From contig NW_008705586.1 in assembly GCF_000186865.1 (NCBI RefSeq), forward strand, positions 436,598-500,597: a stretch of DNA of 64,000 nucleotides. The letters are read 5' to 3'. Source of the stretch: Aureococcus anophagefferens. Taxonomy: Eukaryota > Sar > Pelagophyceae > Pelagomonadales > Pelagomonadaceae. Shown here piece by piece: positions 1 through 9,338 of this stretch. Under the pieces are notes generated by a model, which worked only from the letters and a program-made list of their open reading frames with translations, was not told the DNA's origin and did not search any database. The position numbers were made by a program, and so were the translations under genes. How positions within the stretch are numbered: position 1 is the first letter of the stretch; each line of letters begins with the position of its first letter.

Positions 1-2
1 GC

Positions 3-878
3 GCCGCCGAGCGGCGCGCGACGAGCGCCTGCACGCCCGGCAAGGCGCCGCGCCGCGCCGCGGCCGCGCGCGCGCCGTCGCGCGGCGCGGCCGCGACGCT
101 CGTCCAGAGCCGCTGGCGCTGCCACGCGGCGTGCTGGCGCTTCTTCCTCGGCCTCGGCGCCGCCGTCGAGGTCCAGCGCGCCGTCCGGGGCGCGCTCCGG
201 CGCCGCGCGCGCGACGCGGCCGCGGCCGCGGCGACGGCGGTCCAGGCGCGCGCGCGCGGCGCCGCGGCCCGGGCCGGCGCCGCGGCGGCCGTCGCGCGGG
301 GCCGCGCGCGCGTCGCCGCCGCCGCGGCGGCGGCGACGCCGTCGCGGACGCTGGGCCGGCGCACGCGCGCGGCGCTCGACGCGCTCCGCGACGGCCGGCG
401 CCTCGCGGACGTCCGCGCGGCGTGCGCGGAGCTCGAGGCGTCGACGCGGCTCAGCGCCGCGTGCTGCGAGACCTTCGCGGCCCACGGCGCCGTCGCCGAC
501 CTCTGCGGCCTGCTGCGGAGTTGCAACCGGTCCGCGCCGCACGTCGAGCTCCTCGCCGTCGCGCTCCGCGTCCTCGCGAACGTCGCGGCGCGCGCGCACC
601 TCGCGGCGCGCGTCGCGGCCGCGCCGGGCGCGCTCGACGTGCTCCTCGACCTCGTCGCCGCCTTCCGCGACAAGCGCGAGCCCTTCCTCCTCGCCGCGCG
701 GCTCCTCCGGCGCCTCGTCGCCGCGGACGCCGCCGCGCGCGACAAGTGCCGGACGCCCGAGGCGACGAAGCGCCTCGCGAGCGTCGCCGCGCTCCTCAAG
801 CTCCGCAAGCACGACGCCCAGGCCAACGAGCTCGCCCTCCTCCGCAAGGCCCTCCGCGGCGGCGGCCTCCTCCACTAG
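3..878 (+). CDS. ASPM-like spindle protein, C-terminal part (5' truncated by window)
   Basis: The frame is open from base 3 to the TAG at 876-878, giving about 291 residues; the start lies outside the window. The first ~120 residues are alanine- and arginine-rich with spaced VQ..R pieces, as in degenerate IQ calmodulin-binding repeats. The rest is an Armadillo-like tail containing STRLS, two adjacent cysteines, and SCNRSAPHVEL. The SCNRS.PH.E block is the hallmark of the C-terminus of abnormal spindle (ASPM/Asp) proteins, which focus microtubule minus ends at spindle poles. The family call rests on that block and on the IQ-then-ARM order. A longer ORF in another frame (131-1987) is an arginine/alanine shadow. 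Not seen: the N-terminal CH domains. Confidence 0.72.
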   Translation, partial: AAERRATSACTPGKAPRRAAAARAPSRGAAATLVQSRWRCHAACWRFFLGLGAAVEVQRAVRGALRRRARDAAAAAATAVQARARGAAARAGAAAAVARGRARVAAAAAAATPSRTLGRRTRAALDALRDGRRLADVRAACAELEASTRLSAACCETFAAHGAVADLCGLLRSCNRSAPHVELLAVALRVLANVAARAHLAARVAAAPGALDVLLDLVAAFRDKREPFLLAARLLRRLVAADAAARDKCRTPEATKRLASVAALLKLRKHDAQANELALLRKALRGGGLLH

Positions 879-1036
879 GCGCGCGGCCGCGATCGCGCGC
901 GCGCGCGGCCTCGGCGGGCGATCTAGGCGACCGGCTCGTGCAGAAGTCTTTATACAGCCGGGGGCGCGCGGGGGGGCGGACGGGTCAGGCAGCGGAGCGG
1001 CGACCCGAGTCGACGTCCCGCCCTTGGGGCCGCGGT

Positions 1037-4000
1037 TTAGGAGTGCCGGTAGTTAAAGCGCCAGGCGAAGCGCGCGTCGCCCGGGCCCGTCGTGTCGGGC
1101 CGGTCGGGCGCGGCGACGCCGCCGCCGCCCGGCGCGTCGCCGTCGTCGGCCGCGGCGTCGGCGTCGGCGTCGCCGGCGTCGTCGCCGTCGCCGGCGTCGT
1201 CGACGGCGACCTTGGCGGAGCCCCGCCGCTTCTTCTTGGCCTTGTCCTCCTTCTTCGAGGCCGCCGACGCCGCGGCGGACGACGCGTCGTCGTCGGGCGG
1301 CTTCTTGGCCTTGGACTTGCCCGCGAGGCGCCGCTTGAGCATGCCGCCGAAGGACTTGTCGACCTTCTCCTTGGGCGTGAAGTTGAGCGGCGGCTTCGGC
1401 GCGTCGAGGAGCATCGTCGCCATCTCGTCGAGCGTGAGCGCGCGGCCCGCGGCGCCGAGCGGCAGGTCCTTGAGCTCGTCGCCGAAGCGGTCCTTCATGA
1501 CGCAGGTCTCGCACTTCTGCCCCCCCGTGCAGATGATGCAGGGCAGCACGGCGTCGCCGCGGCCGTAGCGGTCGTACTCGAGCGCGAAGGTCTCGCGCTG
1601 CCGCAGGATGTCCGCGTTCCGCGCGTCAGCGAGCACGGCGCGGCGGTAGACGCGGTTGATGTCCATGGGGTCCGGCAGGGGCCGCACGATGGCCACCGTG
1701 CACTGCTTGCCGCAGACGACGCGGCTGCAGCGCCCCACGGAGCCGTTGATGCCGATGATGCCGAAGATCTCGACCTGCGCGAAGTGGAGGAAGTCGAAGT
1801 TCTCGAGCTGGAGCCGCACGTAGCGCGCCTGCGCGGGAAACGAGAGATTCGACGTCGCTTCGACGCGACGCCGCGCGCGCGTTCCAGCAAAAAAAAGCAT
1901 CCGGGCGTCGGGAGCGCTCCGCGGGACGATCGTTCGTCCGAACGTCCGCCGAAACGAGCGGAAACCGGCCGAGCGAGGCGCCTTTGACGTCGGGACCGTC
2001 GCGCGCGCGTCCCGCGCCGTCGCGCGCGGAGATGTTCTCCGGCACGCGCCACGTCGTGCACCGGGCGTCCTTCGTGAGGTGCATGCGCGCCACGGACTGG
2101 CCCAGCGCGTTGACGAGGGACCCGCCGCCGACCTCGTCGGAGTAGGGCCGCTGCGACGCCATGATCCACGACCTGGGCAGCAAAAGAGAGATTCAACGTC
2201 GCTTCAACGTGAGTGTTCCGCGCAGGCGCGTTCCGGAAACAGCATCCACGCTTCGAGACCGTTCCGAGAGATGATCGCTCGTCCAAAAATCAGCCGAAAC
2301 GAGTGGAAAACGGCCGAGATAGGAGCCTTTGAAGTTGGGAATTTCGCTCTCTTGTGCTGCCCTGTCCACGACGGCACGAGGCGGTTGCTGTACTTGTCGC
2401 GCGCCATGGTCTGGTCCGGCGGCTCGTCCGTGCGGTTCCAGATCTTGACCATGTGGAGCGTCGCGAAGTCGCCCAGGTCCACCTCCCACCAGGCCTGGGG
2501 GTCCTGCTGCGTCGACGTGCAGCACCGCGGGTCGCCGCCGTCCGTGTTGCCGTCGACGCCGACGTGCGCGTCGAGGCCGCCGTAGCAGGACGACTGGCGC
2601 GCGGGCCGCCCCAGGGCCAGGTTGCCCGGCCGCGAGTAGATGCAGCGCGCGAGCTGGGGCTCCTTGACGAAGCGCCGCTCGGGCGCCTCCGCGCAGCAGC
2701 CGTCGTGGTTCATGCCCCAGAGGTAGAGCTCGCCGTCGGACGTGACCACGGCGCTGTGGGAGAAGCCCGCGGAGACCTGGACGGCGACCAGACCGTCGAG
2801 CTCGCCCGAGATCTGGCTGAAGGCCGGGTAGAAGTGGCCCAGCACGGCCGCGCTGCCCGCGCAGTAGACCGCGCCGCCCTCGACGACGCGCATGCGGTCG
2901 TTGCCCTCGCCGACCCAGGCCTCCTCGACGATCGTGTTCGCCAGCGTGTGCGCGTTGCCGCAGGACACCTCGCCGATGCGCACGCCGTGCTCGCTGAGCG
3001 ACCGCACGAGCGTCGGCGCCCACCGCGTGCCCAGATCGTCGCGGCCGAGGCCGAGGCGCCCGCCGTCGCCGCAGCCCCAGACGTAGAGCTCGCCCGCGAG
3101 CGTCGTCGCGCAGGAGTGGGCCGCGCCGCAGGACACGTTGCGCACCATGGGCTTGGGGCCGCGCGGCCCGCCGAGGCGCAGCGACGTCGGCAGCGACGCG
3201 TAGCACCTGGGCAGCACAAGGGTGATTCAACGTCGCTTCAACGTGAGTGTTCCGCGCGCGCGCGTTCCGGGAAAAGCGCCCACGCTTCGAGACCGTTCCG
3301 AGAGATGATCGCTCGTCCAAAAATCAGCCGAAACGAGTGGAAAACGGCCGAGATATGAGCCTTTGAAGTTGGGAATTTCGCTCTCTTGTGCTGCCCCGCG
3401 TAGCACTCGACGTCGCGCGCGGCCTCGCCCAAACCCAACTTGCCGCTCGCCGCCGAGCCCCAGACGTACAAATCCTTGGCCGTCGTGATGCAGGCGCTGT
3501 GGCTGTGGCCGCAGGACACCTTGAGCACGGGCACGGACGCGAGCGCCTGCACCAAGGTCGGCTTCGCGCAGTCCTGCCGCGGGTCGCCGCCCTCCGTGAC
3601 GTCGAGGCCCAGCCGCCCCGCGGCGCCGACGCCCCAGGTGTAGAGCGCGCCGGACTGGTGGACGATCGCGAGGTGCTGCGCGCCGCCCTCGACGAGGGAC
3701 ACGGCCGCGTAGCCGCGCGGGATCGCGGACCCCGCGCCGCGCGCGGTGATGCCGCTCGCGCCGATGAGGACGCTGTTGCCCCGGGGCGTGTACTCCGGCG
3801 CCATGTTGCGCCGCGCCGCCTCGACGTCGGACCGCCAGTGCTCGTAGTCGTGCTCGCGCTTCGCGATGGCCTCGACCTGCGTGGAAATCAACCGCTGGTT
3901 TGGGGGGTCCTGACCAAACTTCAGAACTCTCTAGCTCGGTCACATCGACGTCGATTCGGCTGATTTTTGGACGCATCGATTGCTCTCGTCGAGTTCCCGA

Positions 4001-6032
4001 AGCACAGCCAAAAGGCTTGCGTCGAAGCGGTCGCATACGCTCACAATTGAAGTCGGATTGAAGATTTGATTTCCACACGGGCCTCGACCATGGACGTCTG
4101 CTTCCGCTGGCGGTCGCGCGCGTCCTCCTCGGCCTGGATCTCGCGCAGCGGCGCCCACATCTTCGTGATGTCGACAATCAGGCGCTTGCTCAGGGAGATG
4201 CGCCGCCGCTTCTTGAGCTCGCGGATCTCCTCCTCGAGCTCGTGGATGCGCCGGTGCGCGCGCTCGCCGAGCACGCGCTTCTCGAGCTTGACGTCCCGGT
4301 AGAGCAGGTCCACGAGCATGAGCTTCGTCATCTCGCCGGGCTCCTTGCCCCGCACCTCGAGCGACATCTTGATGAAGCCGTAGTCGACCTGGGGCAGCAG
4401 GTCGTCGCAGTAGTACTTCATGCGGTCCACGTCCGGCGGCGGCACCTTCCACTTGCCGTAGTAGGTCAGCACGACCTTGAGCGCCTCCGTGGGGTCGTCG
4501 GCGGCCATGTCCTTCAGGATCTCCGGCGGCGGCTCGCCCTTGCCGCGCGTGCCCAGCAACAGCTGCGACCGCGGCGTCGTGTCGCCGCGCCAGTTGTTCT
4601 GCCAGTGCGCGTCCGTCTCGATCTCGTACCACCAGTGGTCCGCGCCGCCCCAGCTCCACATCTCGCCCAGGTCCGACATGGCGACGATGACCGTGTCCGT
4701 GATCGCGACGTCGTAGACGCGGCGGCCCCAGAGCATCGACGTGTTCTCCGCGACGCAGAGCCCGACGAAGGGCGACGTCGCCATCTCCGCGCGCAGCGCG
4801 TCGGCGTCGACGGCGTCCTTCTGCTCGATGGAGCCCGTCTTGCCGCTGTCCGCCAAATCCGCGCGGCCCGCGGTCACGCGGCGCGTCCACAGCTTCTGCA
4901 CGACGTCGCGGCCGACGTCGTCGGCGCCCTCGGCGGCGTCGGCGCCGAACTGGCCCATGGCGCCCCGGCCAAAAACATAAATCTGGCCCGCGGCGTCCAG
5001 CGCCTTGCAGAGCTCGACCTGGGCCCGGCGCCGCGCGTGCTTCAGGTACTCGTTCTTCTGCTCGAGGATCGCGCGCCAGCTCCGCCAGCGCTCGGCCTCG
5101 GCCATGGCCCGCCGCTCCGCCTCCTCCTCCTCGTCCAAACACTTCTCGAGCATGCGCTGGAGCTGGCGCCGCGTCGCGAACTTTGGGATGTCGACGCCGC
5201 GGTCGCCCAATTCCTTGCGCACGTCCGCGACGGCGAGCCAGATCTGGCGGAACTCGGCGTAGTCGATCTCGCCGCTGCCGTCCTTGTCGTATTTCAGGAA
5301 CATCTGCTCCTGCTTCTGGTCCGACACGTCCAGCTTGAGGTACTCGAGCACGAAGAAGAACTCGTCTTCGTTGATCGTGCCCGTGCCGTCCTCGTCGAAC
5401 ATCTCAAAGGCGTCCTGGGGCATGAGGAGGGCGTTGGGGCTGAAGCCGATGGGGTTCCCCCCGTTGGGGTCGCAGGCGAAGAGCGCCACCTTGAACTCGT
5501 CGAAGTCGATCTCGCCGCTGTCGTCCGCGTCGCACATCTTGAAGTACTTGAGCGCCTTCGCGGACGACATGTTGATCTTGAGCTTGCCGAGCATGATCTT
5601 GAACTCCTCGAGGTTGATGCGCCCGCTGTTGTCCGTGTCGAACTTCTCGAAGACGGCCTCGGGCGTCATGTTGTTGTAGTTGACGTCGTCGTCGTCGCCG
5701 GGCGCCGCCGCGGCGCCGCCGCCGCCGGACGCGGACTCGTTGGGCGCCGTGCCCACGGTCGCGCCGTCGTCCTCCTCCTCCTCCTCGCCGGCGCCGCCGG
5801 CGAGGCGCACGTACACGTCGACGACGGCGTGGCGGCCCAGGAAACCGACGGGGCGCGACGGCGCGAGGGGCCGCCCGCCGACGGCGGCGCGCGCGCCCGC
5901 CGGCGCGCCGGCGGACCGGAGCAGGGCCGCGGCCGTCGTCGCCGGAGACGCGGCGACGCAGGCCAGGGGGCCGCGCCCGGGGAGGCGCACGAGCACCTCC
6001 ATGGCTGCCGAGGCAGCCATCATCCGCGCCAA
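1037..6032 (-). CDS. Ubiquitin-like / EF-hand / RCC1-repeat / F5-8C domain protein with four introner introns
   Basis: Inferred exons are 6032-4089, 3876-3407, 3206-2373, 2172-2028 and 1828-1037 (about 1,394 residues), and all phases agree. Domain order: a ubiquitin-like fold (residues ~11-80, starting MEVLVRL); four EF-hands (FDTDNSGRINLEEF, CDADDSGEIDFDEF, FDEDGTGTINEDEF, YDKDGSGEIDYAEF); RCC1-type blades (YVFGRGAMGQFG, LYTWGVGAAGRLG, LYVWGSAASGKLG, LYVWGCGDGGRLG); one F5/8-type C (discoidin) domain from GGLDAHVGVDGN to the strand ARYVRLQLENFDFLHFAQVE; a CxxC..CxxC stretch; and a low-complexity K/D tail. Start is the first ATG of the open frame; an ATG at 6002 is equally good. Calcium binding and a beta-propeller are implied by family; cellular role is unknown. 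The gene is divergent from the U1-C gene 150 bp away. Confidence 0.8.
1829..2027 (-). mobile_element. Introner element, family A, old and GC-ameliorated copy (intron 4 of the RCC1/F5-8C gene)
   Basis: Shares the family A core (GAGAGATTC.ACGTCGCTTC, then ..GTTCGTCCGAACGTCCGCCG) but many A/T positions have become G/C and the terminal repeats are eroded. The flanking gene-strand octamers are GCGCGCGA (donor side) and GCGCGCTA (acceptor side). Splicing GC-AG joins ..ENIS to ARYVRLQL.., restoring a textbook discoidin-domain strand. This is the most diverged full-length copy in the window. Confidence 0.75.
2173..2372 (-). mobile_element. Introner element, family A (intron 3 of the RCC1/F5-8C gene)
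   Basis: A 200-bp unit with terminal inverted repeats GGGCAGCAAAAGAGAG / CTCTCTTGTGCTGCCC. The 8-bp direct repeat GTCGTGGA (gene strand) occurs on both sides. The donor GT is the first two bases of the upstream repeat; the acceptor is the AG in CTGCCCAG at the element tip. Splicing gives ..NRLVPSWIMASQ.. without adding or losing a codon. Confidence 0.93.
3207..3406 (-). mobile_element. Introner element, family A (intron 2 of the RCC1/F5-8C gene)
   Basis: A 200-bp near-identical relative of the copy at 2173. Tips are GGGCAGCACAAG.. and its complement; the target duplication is GTGCTACG on both sides. GT-AG splicing yields ..ARDVECYASLPTS.., phase 2. Confidence 0.93.
3877..4088 (-). mobile_element. 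Introner element, family B (intron 1 of the RCC1/F5-8C gene)
   Basis: A 212-bp unit whose tips read GTGTGGAAATCAA and its complement TTGATTTCCACGCAG, unlike the GGGCAGC tips of family A. The interior (CTCGGTCACATCGACG.., GGCTGATTTTTGGACG) is recognisably related to family A. The target duplication is GTCGAGGC (extendable to 9 bp). GT-AG splicing joins ..KQTSM to VEAIAKRE.., phase 0. Confidence 0.9.
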
Positions 6033-6183
6033 CGCCCACAGGCAAGAACCGTGATGCAGTGCATCGTTGGTGCATCATCGCCTGCGGCGCTCCTCGCCGC
6101 GCTCGAGCCGCGAGCGTCGCACTCGCGCGCCGCCGACCGCCGCCCGTGAACTCGCGCCGCCGCCGGCGGACGCCGCCGGCGCC

Positions 6184-6687
6184 ATGCCGCGCTACTTCTG
6201 CGACTACTGCGACGTCTACCTGACCCACGACAGCGCGCCCGGCCGCAAGCAGCACATCCGCGGCTGGAAGCACCGGGAGAACGTGAAGCAGTACTACGAG
6301 CAGTTCATGAAGCAGTTCTACGAGCAGAACGTGCCCGGCATGGTGCCGGGCATGGGCCGGCCCATGATGCTCGGCGGCGGCGTACCGGGGCGGCCGCCGC
6401 CGCTCGCGCTCATGGGCCTGCCGCCGCGGCCGGGCATGCCGCCGTTCCCCGGCGGCATGCCGCCCCTGCCCCCGGGCCTGCCGCCGCCGGGCATGCTCCC
6501 GCCGCGGCCGGGCTTCCCGCCGCCGCGCGGCTCCATCCCGCCGCCGCCCATGGGCTCCATCCCGCCGCCGCCGGGCTCCGTGCCGCGGCCGCCGCCGGGC
6601 ATGCCGCCCATGTACGCCATGCCCCCGATGCCGCCGGGCATGCCGCCCATGCCGCCCATGCCGCCGGGCCCGCCGCCGGCGAGGTAG
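6184..6687 (+). CDS. SNRPC: U1 small nuclear ribonucleoprotein C
   Basis: 167 residues. It opens with the U1-C type C2H2 zinc finger: [17 protein letters not shown] followed by [14 protein letters not shown], which matches the family's N-terminus position for position. The rest is a proline/glycine/methionine-rich tail (PPGMPP repeats), usual for U1-C. The protein stabilises U1 snRNP pairing with 5' splice sites. The ATG at 6184 is chosen because the finger begins at residue 1. In a genome where introners often supply GC donors, the protein's 5' splice-site role is notable, but nothing in its sequence is odd. Confidence 0.95.
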   Translation: MPRYFCDYCDVYLTHDSAPGRKQHIRGWKHRENVKQYYEQFMKQFYEQNVPGMVPGMGRPMMLGGGVPGRPPPLALMGLPPRPGMPPFPGGMPPLPPGLPPPGMLPPRPGFPPPRGSIPPPPMGSIPPPPGSVPRPPPGMPPMYAMPPMPPGMPPMPPMPPGPPPAR

Positions 6688-6822
6688 GCGCGCCGCCGGC
6701 CGCCGCGCCGCGGCCACCTAACGACGCGTCGCCCGGGCGGACGTCGCGCGACGCGTCGAGCGGCGGCCCCGAGCGCCGGGCCGCCCCGGCGATCGCGCGC
6801 GGCAGAGCGAGGGTCGGGTCGT

Positions 6823-8002
6823 TTAGGCGCGCGGCGGGCCGAGGGGCGGGAGCGGCGCGGCGACCGGGGCCGGCGCCGGCGGGGCCGCGGGCGGCGGCGC
6901 GACGCCCTGGAGCGCGGCCGGGAGGTCCGCGCGGAGGTAGACCATGTCCGCGCAGGACGGCGGGAACGTCTTGTGGTAGAGCGCCGTGGGCGTCCAGGGC
7001 GTGAACTTGAGGGACCGGCCGGGCCCGAGGGGCAGGCCCCGGTCCACGAGGCTCCGGTAGTTCGCGCCGCCCGCGCGCGCCTCGCAGGCGATGTAGCGCG
7101 CGGACGCGAGGAGCGTCGTCGCCAGGACGGGCAGCTGCGCGGCGAAGACGAGCAGCAGGCCGGGCAGGTCGACGTACGCGCCGAGCCGCGCGTCGACCTG
7201 CGCGGCGAAGGGGCGCGAACTTCCTCTCTCAGACGGTTTCCACGAGTTCGTTTCGGCTGACTTTCCGACGAGCGATCATCTCTCGGAGCGCTCTCGACGC
7301 GGGGATGCTATTTCCGGAACAGCCGCGTCGGAGCGACGTGGAATCACCCTCGCGCGGCCCCGGCGTCGACGGCCGCGTTGGAGAGGCGCACGGTGTCGCT
7401 GTGGACGACCGTGAACGTGCGGAGCGCGTAGACGACGGGCGCGGCGGCGTCGCCCGCGGCCAGCAGGCCGACCGCGACCTACGAGCGACGCGTCCCGACG
7501 CCGGAGGCCGCGCGCCGCCGCGTCCGCGCGACCGGCCGTCGCTCGAACGCGTTCGCGCCCCCCCGTCGACCGACGGATATGCGCGCGTCCGAGTCGAAGC
7601 GAAGGCGTCCCGCGCCGGCGCGCCTACGGCGTCGAGGCCGCCGACGTAGAAGGGGCTCGGCCGGTAGCAGTCGACGATCTGCGCGAGCGTGCCCGGGGCT
7701 CCGGACGCGCCCGTGTCCGTGACCTCGCTGAGGCGGCTCAGGTCGTAGGCCGCCAGGTGCTGCTGCGACCCGTGGAGGAACATGCGCACGCCGAGGACGA
7801 GCGGGAGCGGCTTCGCGGCCGGCGAACTCGCCGGCGGGGCCGGAGCGCCGTCCTCCGTCTTGGCGTCGGACGGCGCGGCCACGGGCGGCCGAGGCGCCCC
7901 GGCGCCGTCGCCCTCCTCCGTCGCGGCCGCCAGGGCAACCATGGGCGCCGTCGACGTGCCCTCGGGGCCCTCGATGATGATCTCTCCGGACGCTTGGGCC
8001 AT
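6823..8002 (-). CDS. Unknown protein with one degenerate introner intron
   Basis: Inferred exons are 8002-7628, 7478-7371 and 7197-6823, all phase 0 (285 residues). The first intron (7479-7627, 149 bp) is ordinary GT-AG; the second is an old family A introner. The N-terminal ~80 residues are alanine/proline-rich and probably disordered. The middle reads LGVRMFLHGSQQHLAAYDL, then GGLDAVAVGLLAAGD; the third exon has a hydrophobic run (VDLPGLLLVFAAQLPVLATTL) that could be one membrane segment, and a proline tail. I do not recognise the family. Confidence 0.6.
7198..7370 (-). mobile_element. Introner element, family A, diverged and shortened copy
   Basis: Retains the family A core (TTCGTTTCGGCTGAC.., ACGAGCGATCATCTCTCGG, GGAGCGACGTGGAATCACC) in 173 bp, but the GGGCAGC tips are gone. 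The 8-bp duplication GTCGACGC remains intact on both sides. GT-AG splicing joins ..SNAA to VDARLG... It lies in the opposite orientation to the copies at 2173 and 3207 relative to its host gene. Confidence 0.82.
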
Positions 8003-8069
8003 GGCTTCGGGTCACCCACTGCTTTTCGCCACGACTCGGCACGAGTTTGGCGAGCACGACCTTAGCATG

Positions 8070-8993
8070 TTAAGCCTCCCCCACATCCGATCGGAGCGCC
8101 GGAAACGCGTCCGGCGCGGCGACGTCGAGGTCGAGGAGCCGGAGCGACGTCGCGTGGAGCATGAGGCGCGCCGCGGGCGAGCCCCCGTAGGTGCGGTCGC
8201 CCGCGATGGGGTGGCCGGCCAGCGCGAGGTGCGCGCGTATCTGGTGCCGCCGGCCCGTGAGCGTCTCCACGGCGAGCCGCGTGCAGGGCCGGCCGCCGAG
8301 CGCGCCCCGGGCCTCGACGCGCGCGACGGTGACGGAGCGGCGGCCGCGGGGCGCCCCGGCGTCCACGGCGAAGGAGGAACCGTCGTCGAGGACGGGCGCG
8401 TCGACGACGAGCGCGCCGTCGGGGAGGCGGTAGACGCCGAGCGACGCGCGCGCGCGCGCGGCGTCGTCCGCGGCGGCGGCGCGCGCGGCGTCCGCGGCGG
8501 CCTCGGCGTCGAAGGGCGCGCGGAGCCGCGGCCGCCGCTTCGCCTCCGACCACGGCGTCGCCTCGAGCGCCGCCTCCGCCGGGGAGCGCGCGCCGCCGCG
8601 CCGCCGGAGCGCCGCCTGCGCGCGCTCGTAGAAGGCGTAGGCGGGGAGCGCTGTTTCGCGCGGCGGCGCCGCGAGGTCCGGCGCGGGGCCGGGCGGCAGC
8701 GCATCGACGTCGACGTGGCCGTCGACGACCGCGGCGTAGGTCTTGGCCACGGCGCGCGACCGGAACGCGCGGTGCGCTTCGCGCGCGGCGTCGCCGTGCA
8801 GCGCGAGCGCGAGGCAGCCGGAGGTTGGCTTGTCGAGCTGGTGCACGGACCTGGCCCCCGGGTACGCCGCGGCGACGCCGTCCATGCAGAGGCCGGGCGG
8901 CTTGTCGACGACGACGTAGTCGCCGCAGCGGTGCAGCTCGACGAGGGGCCGCAGCGCCGCGGCCGCCGCGACCAGCGGCAGGAAGCGATTCAT
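8070..8993 (-). CDS. RluA-family RNA pseudouridine synthase
   Basis: 307 residues. It contains the RluA/RsuA-type signatures GDYVVVDKPPGLCMDG, the catalytic-loop region SVHQLDKPTSGCLALAL (the aspartate after QL is the expected catalytic residue, in place of the common HRLD), then AVAKTYAAVVDG and LTGRRHQIRAHLALAGHPI with AGDRTYGG near the C-terminus. These enzymes isomerise uridine to pseudouridine in rRNA, tRNA or mRNA. No clear targeting peptide beyond a short hydrophobic N-terminus (LPLVAAAAALRPLVEL). A low-complexity alanine/arginine insertion sits between residues ~130 and 200. Confidence 0.85.
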   Translation of the reverse strand: MNRFLPLVAAAAALRPLVELHRCGDYVVVDKPPGLCMDGVAAAYPGARSVHQLDKPTSGCLALALHGDAAREAHRAFRSRAVAKTYAAVVDGHVDVDALPPGPAPDLAAPPRETALPAYAFYERAQAALRRRGGARSPAEAALEATPWSEAKRRPRLRAPFDAEAAADAARAAAADDAARARASLGVYRLPDGALVVDAPVLDDGSSFAVDAGAPRGRRSVTVARVEARGALGGRPCTRLAVETLTGRRHQIRAHLALAGHPIAGDRTYGGSPAARLMLHATSLRLLDLDVAAPDAFPALRSDVGEA

Positions 8994-9338
8994 GCCTTCC
9001 GACGCTGCTCGCCGGCCGGCGTGCGCGAGCCTCCAAGAGGAGCAGCGCGGCGCTTACGGCAGCGCGGAAGCACGGCTAGCGAGGCGGCGCGGAAAGTTCA
9101 GCACGCAAGCCAGCGTGGAAGCGCAGCACGCACGCAGGTCAGCAAGGCAGCGTGGAAGCGCAGCACGCTGCAGGTCAGCAAGGCGCTGCGCGGAGCTTAG
9201 CACGCACGCAGTGCCTCCATGCATGCGTGGAGTGCCTCGAAGTCGATGTTTCACGGCATCGACTTGAAATCTGGGACGCACTCGCGAGGCTGCCCCGGCC
9301 GCCGCCGTCCACGTCCTCTCGAAGCGCCTTTCGGCGCG
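8994..9338. other. Intergenic region with imperfect tandem repeat
   Basis: No gene is supported here. Around 9112-9190 a unit of about 36 bp (core GGAAGCGCAGCACGC, then CAGGTCAGCAAGGC) occurs roughly twice with a third partial copy. It probably holds the 5' regions of the divergent pseudouridine synthase and MFS genes. Confidence 0.5.

Noticed and set aside
131..1987. Very long ORF (618 codons) on the plus strand
   Set aside because: It is extremely arginine/alanine-rich, runs antisense through the RCC1/F5-8C gene and overlaps the better ASPM-like frame. In GC-rich DNA such shadows are expected.
2355..2372. Alternative 5' splice site GC inside the inverted repeat (GG|GCAGC) instead of the target copy
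   Set aside because: It would leave extra bases in the mRNA and break the restored codons; the target-copy donor gives exact continuity in every copy tested.
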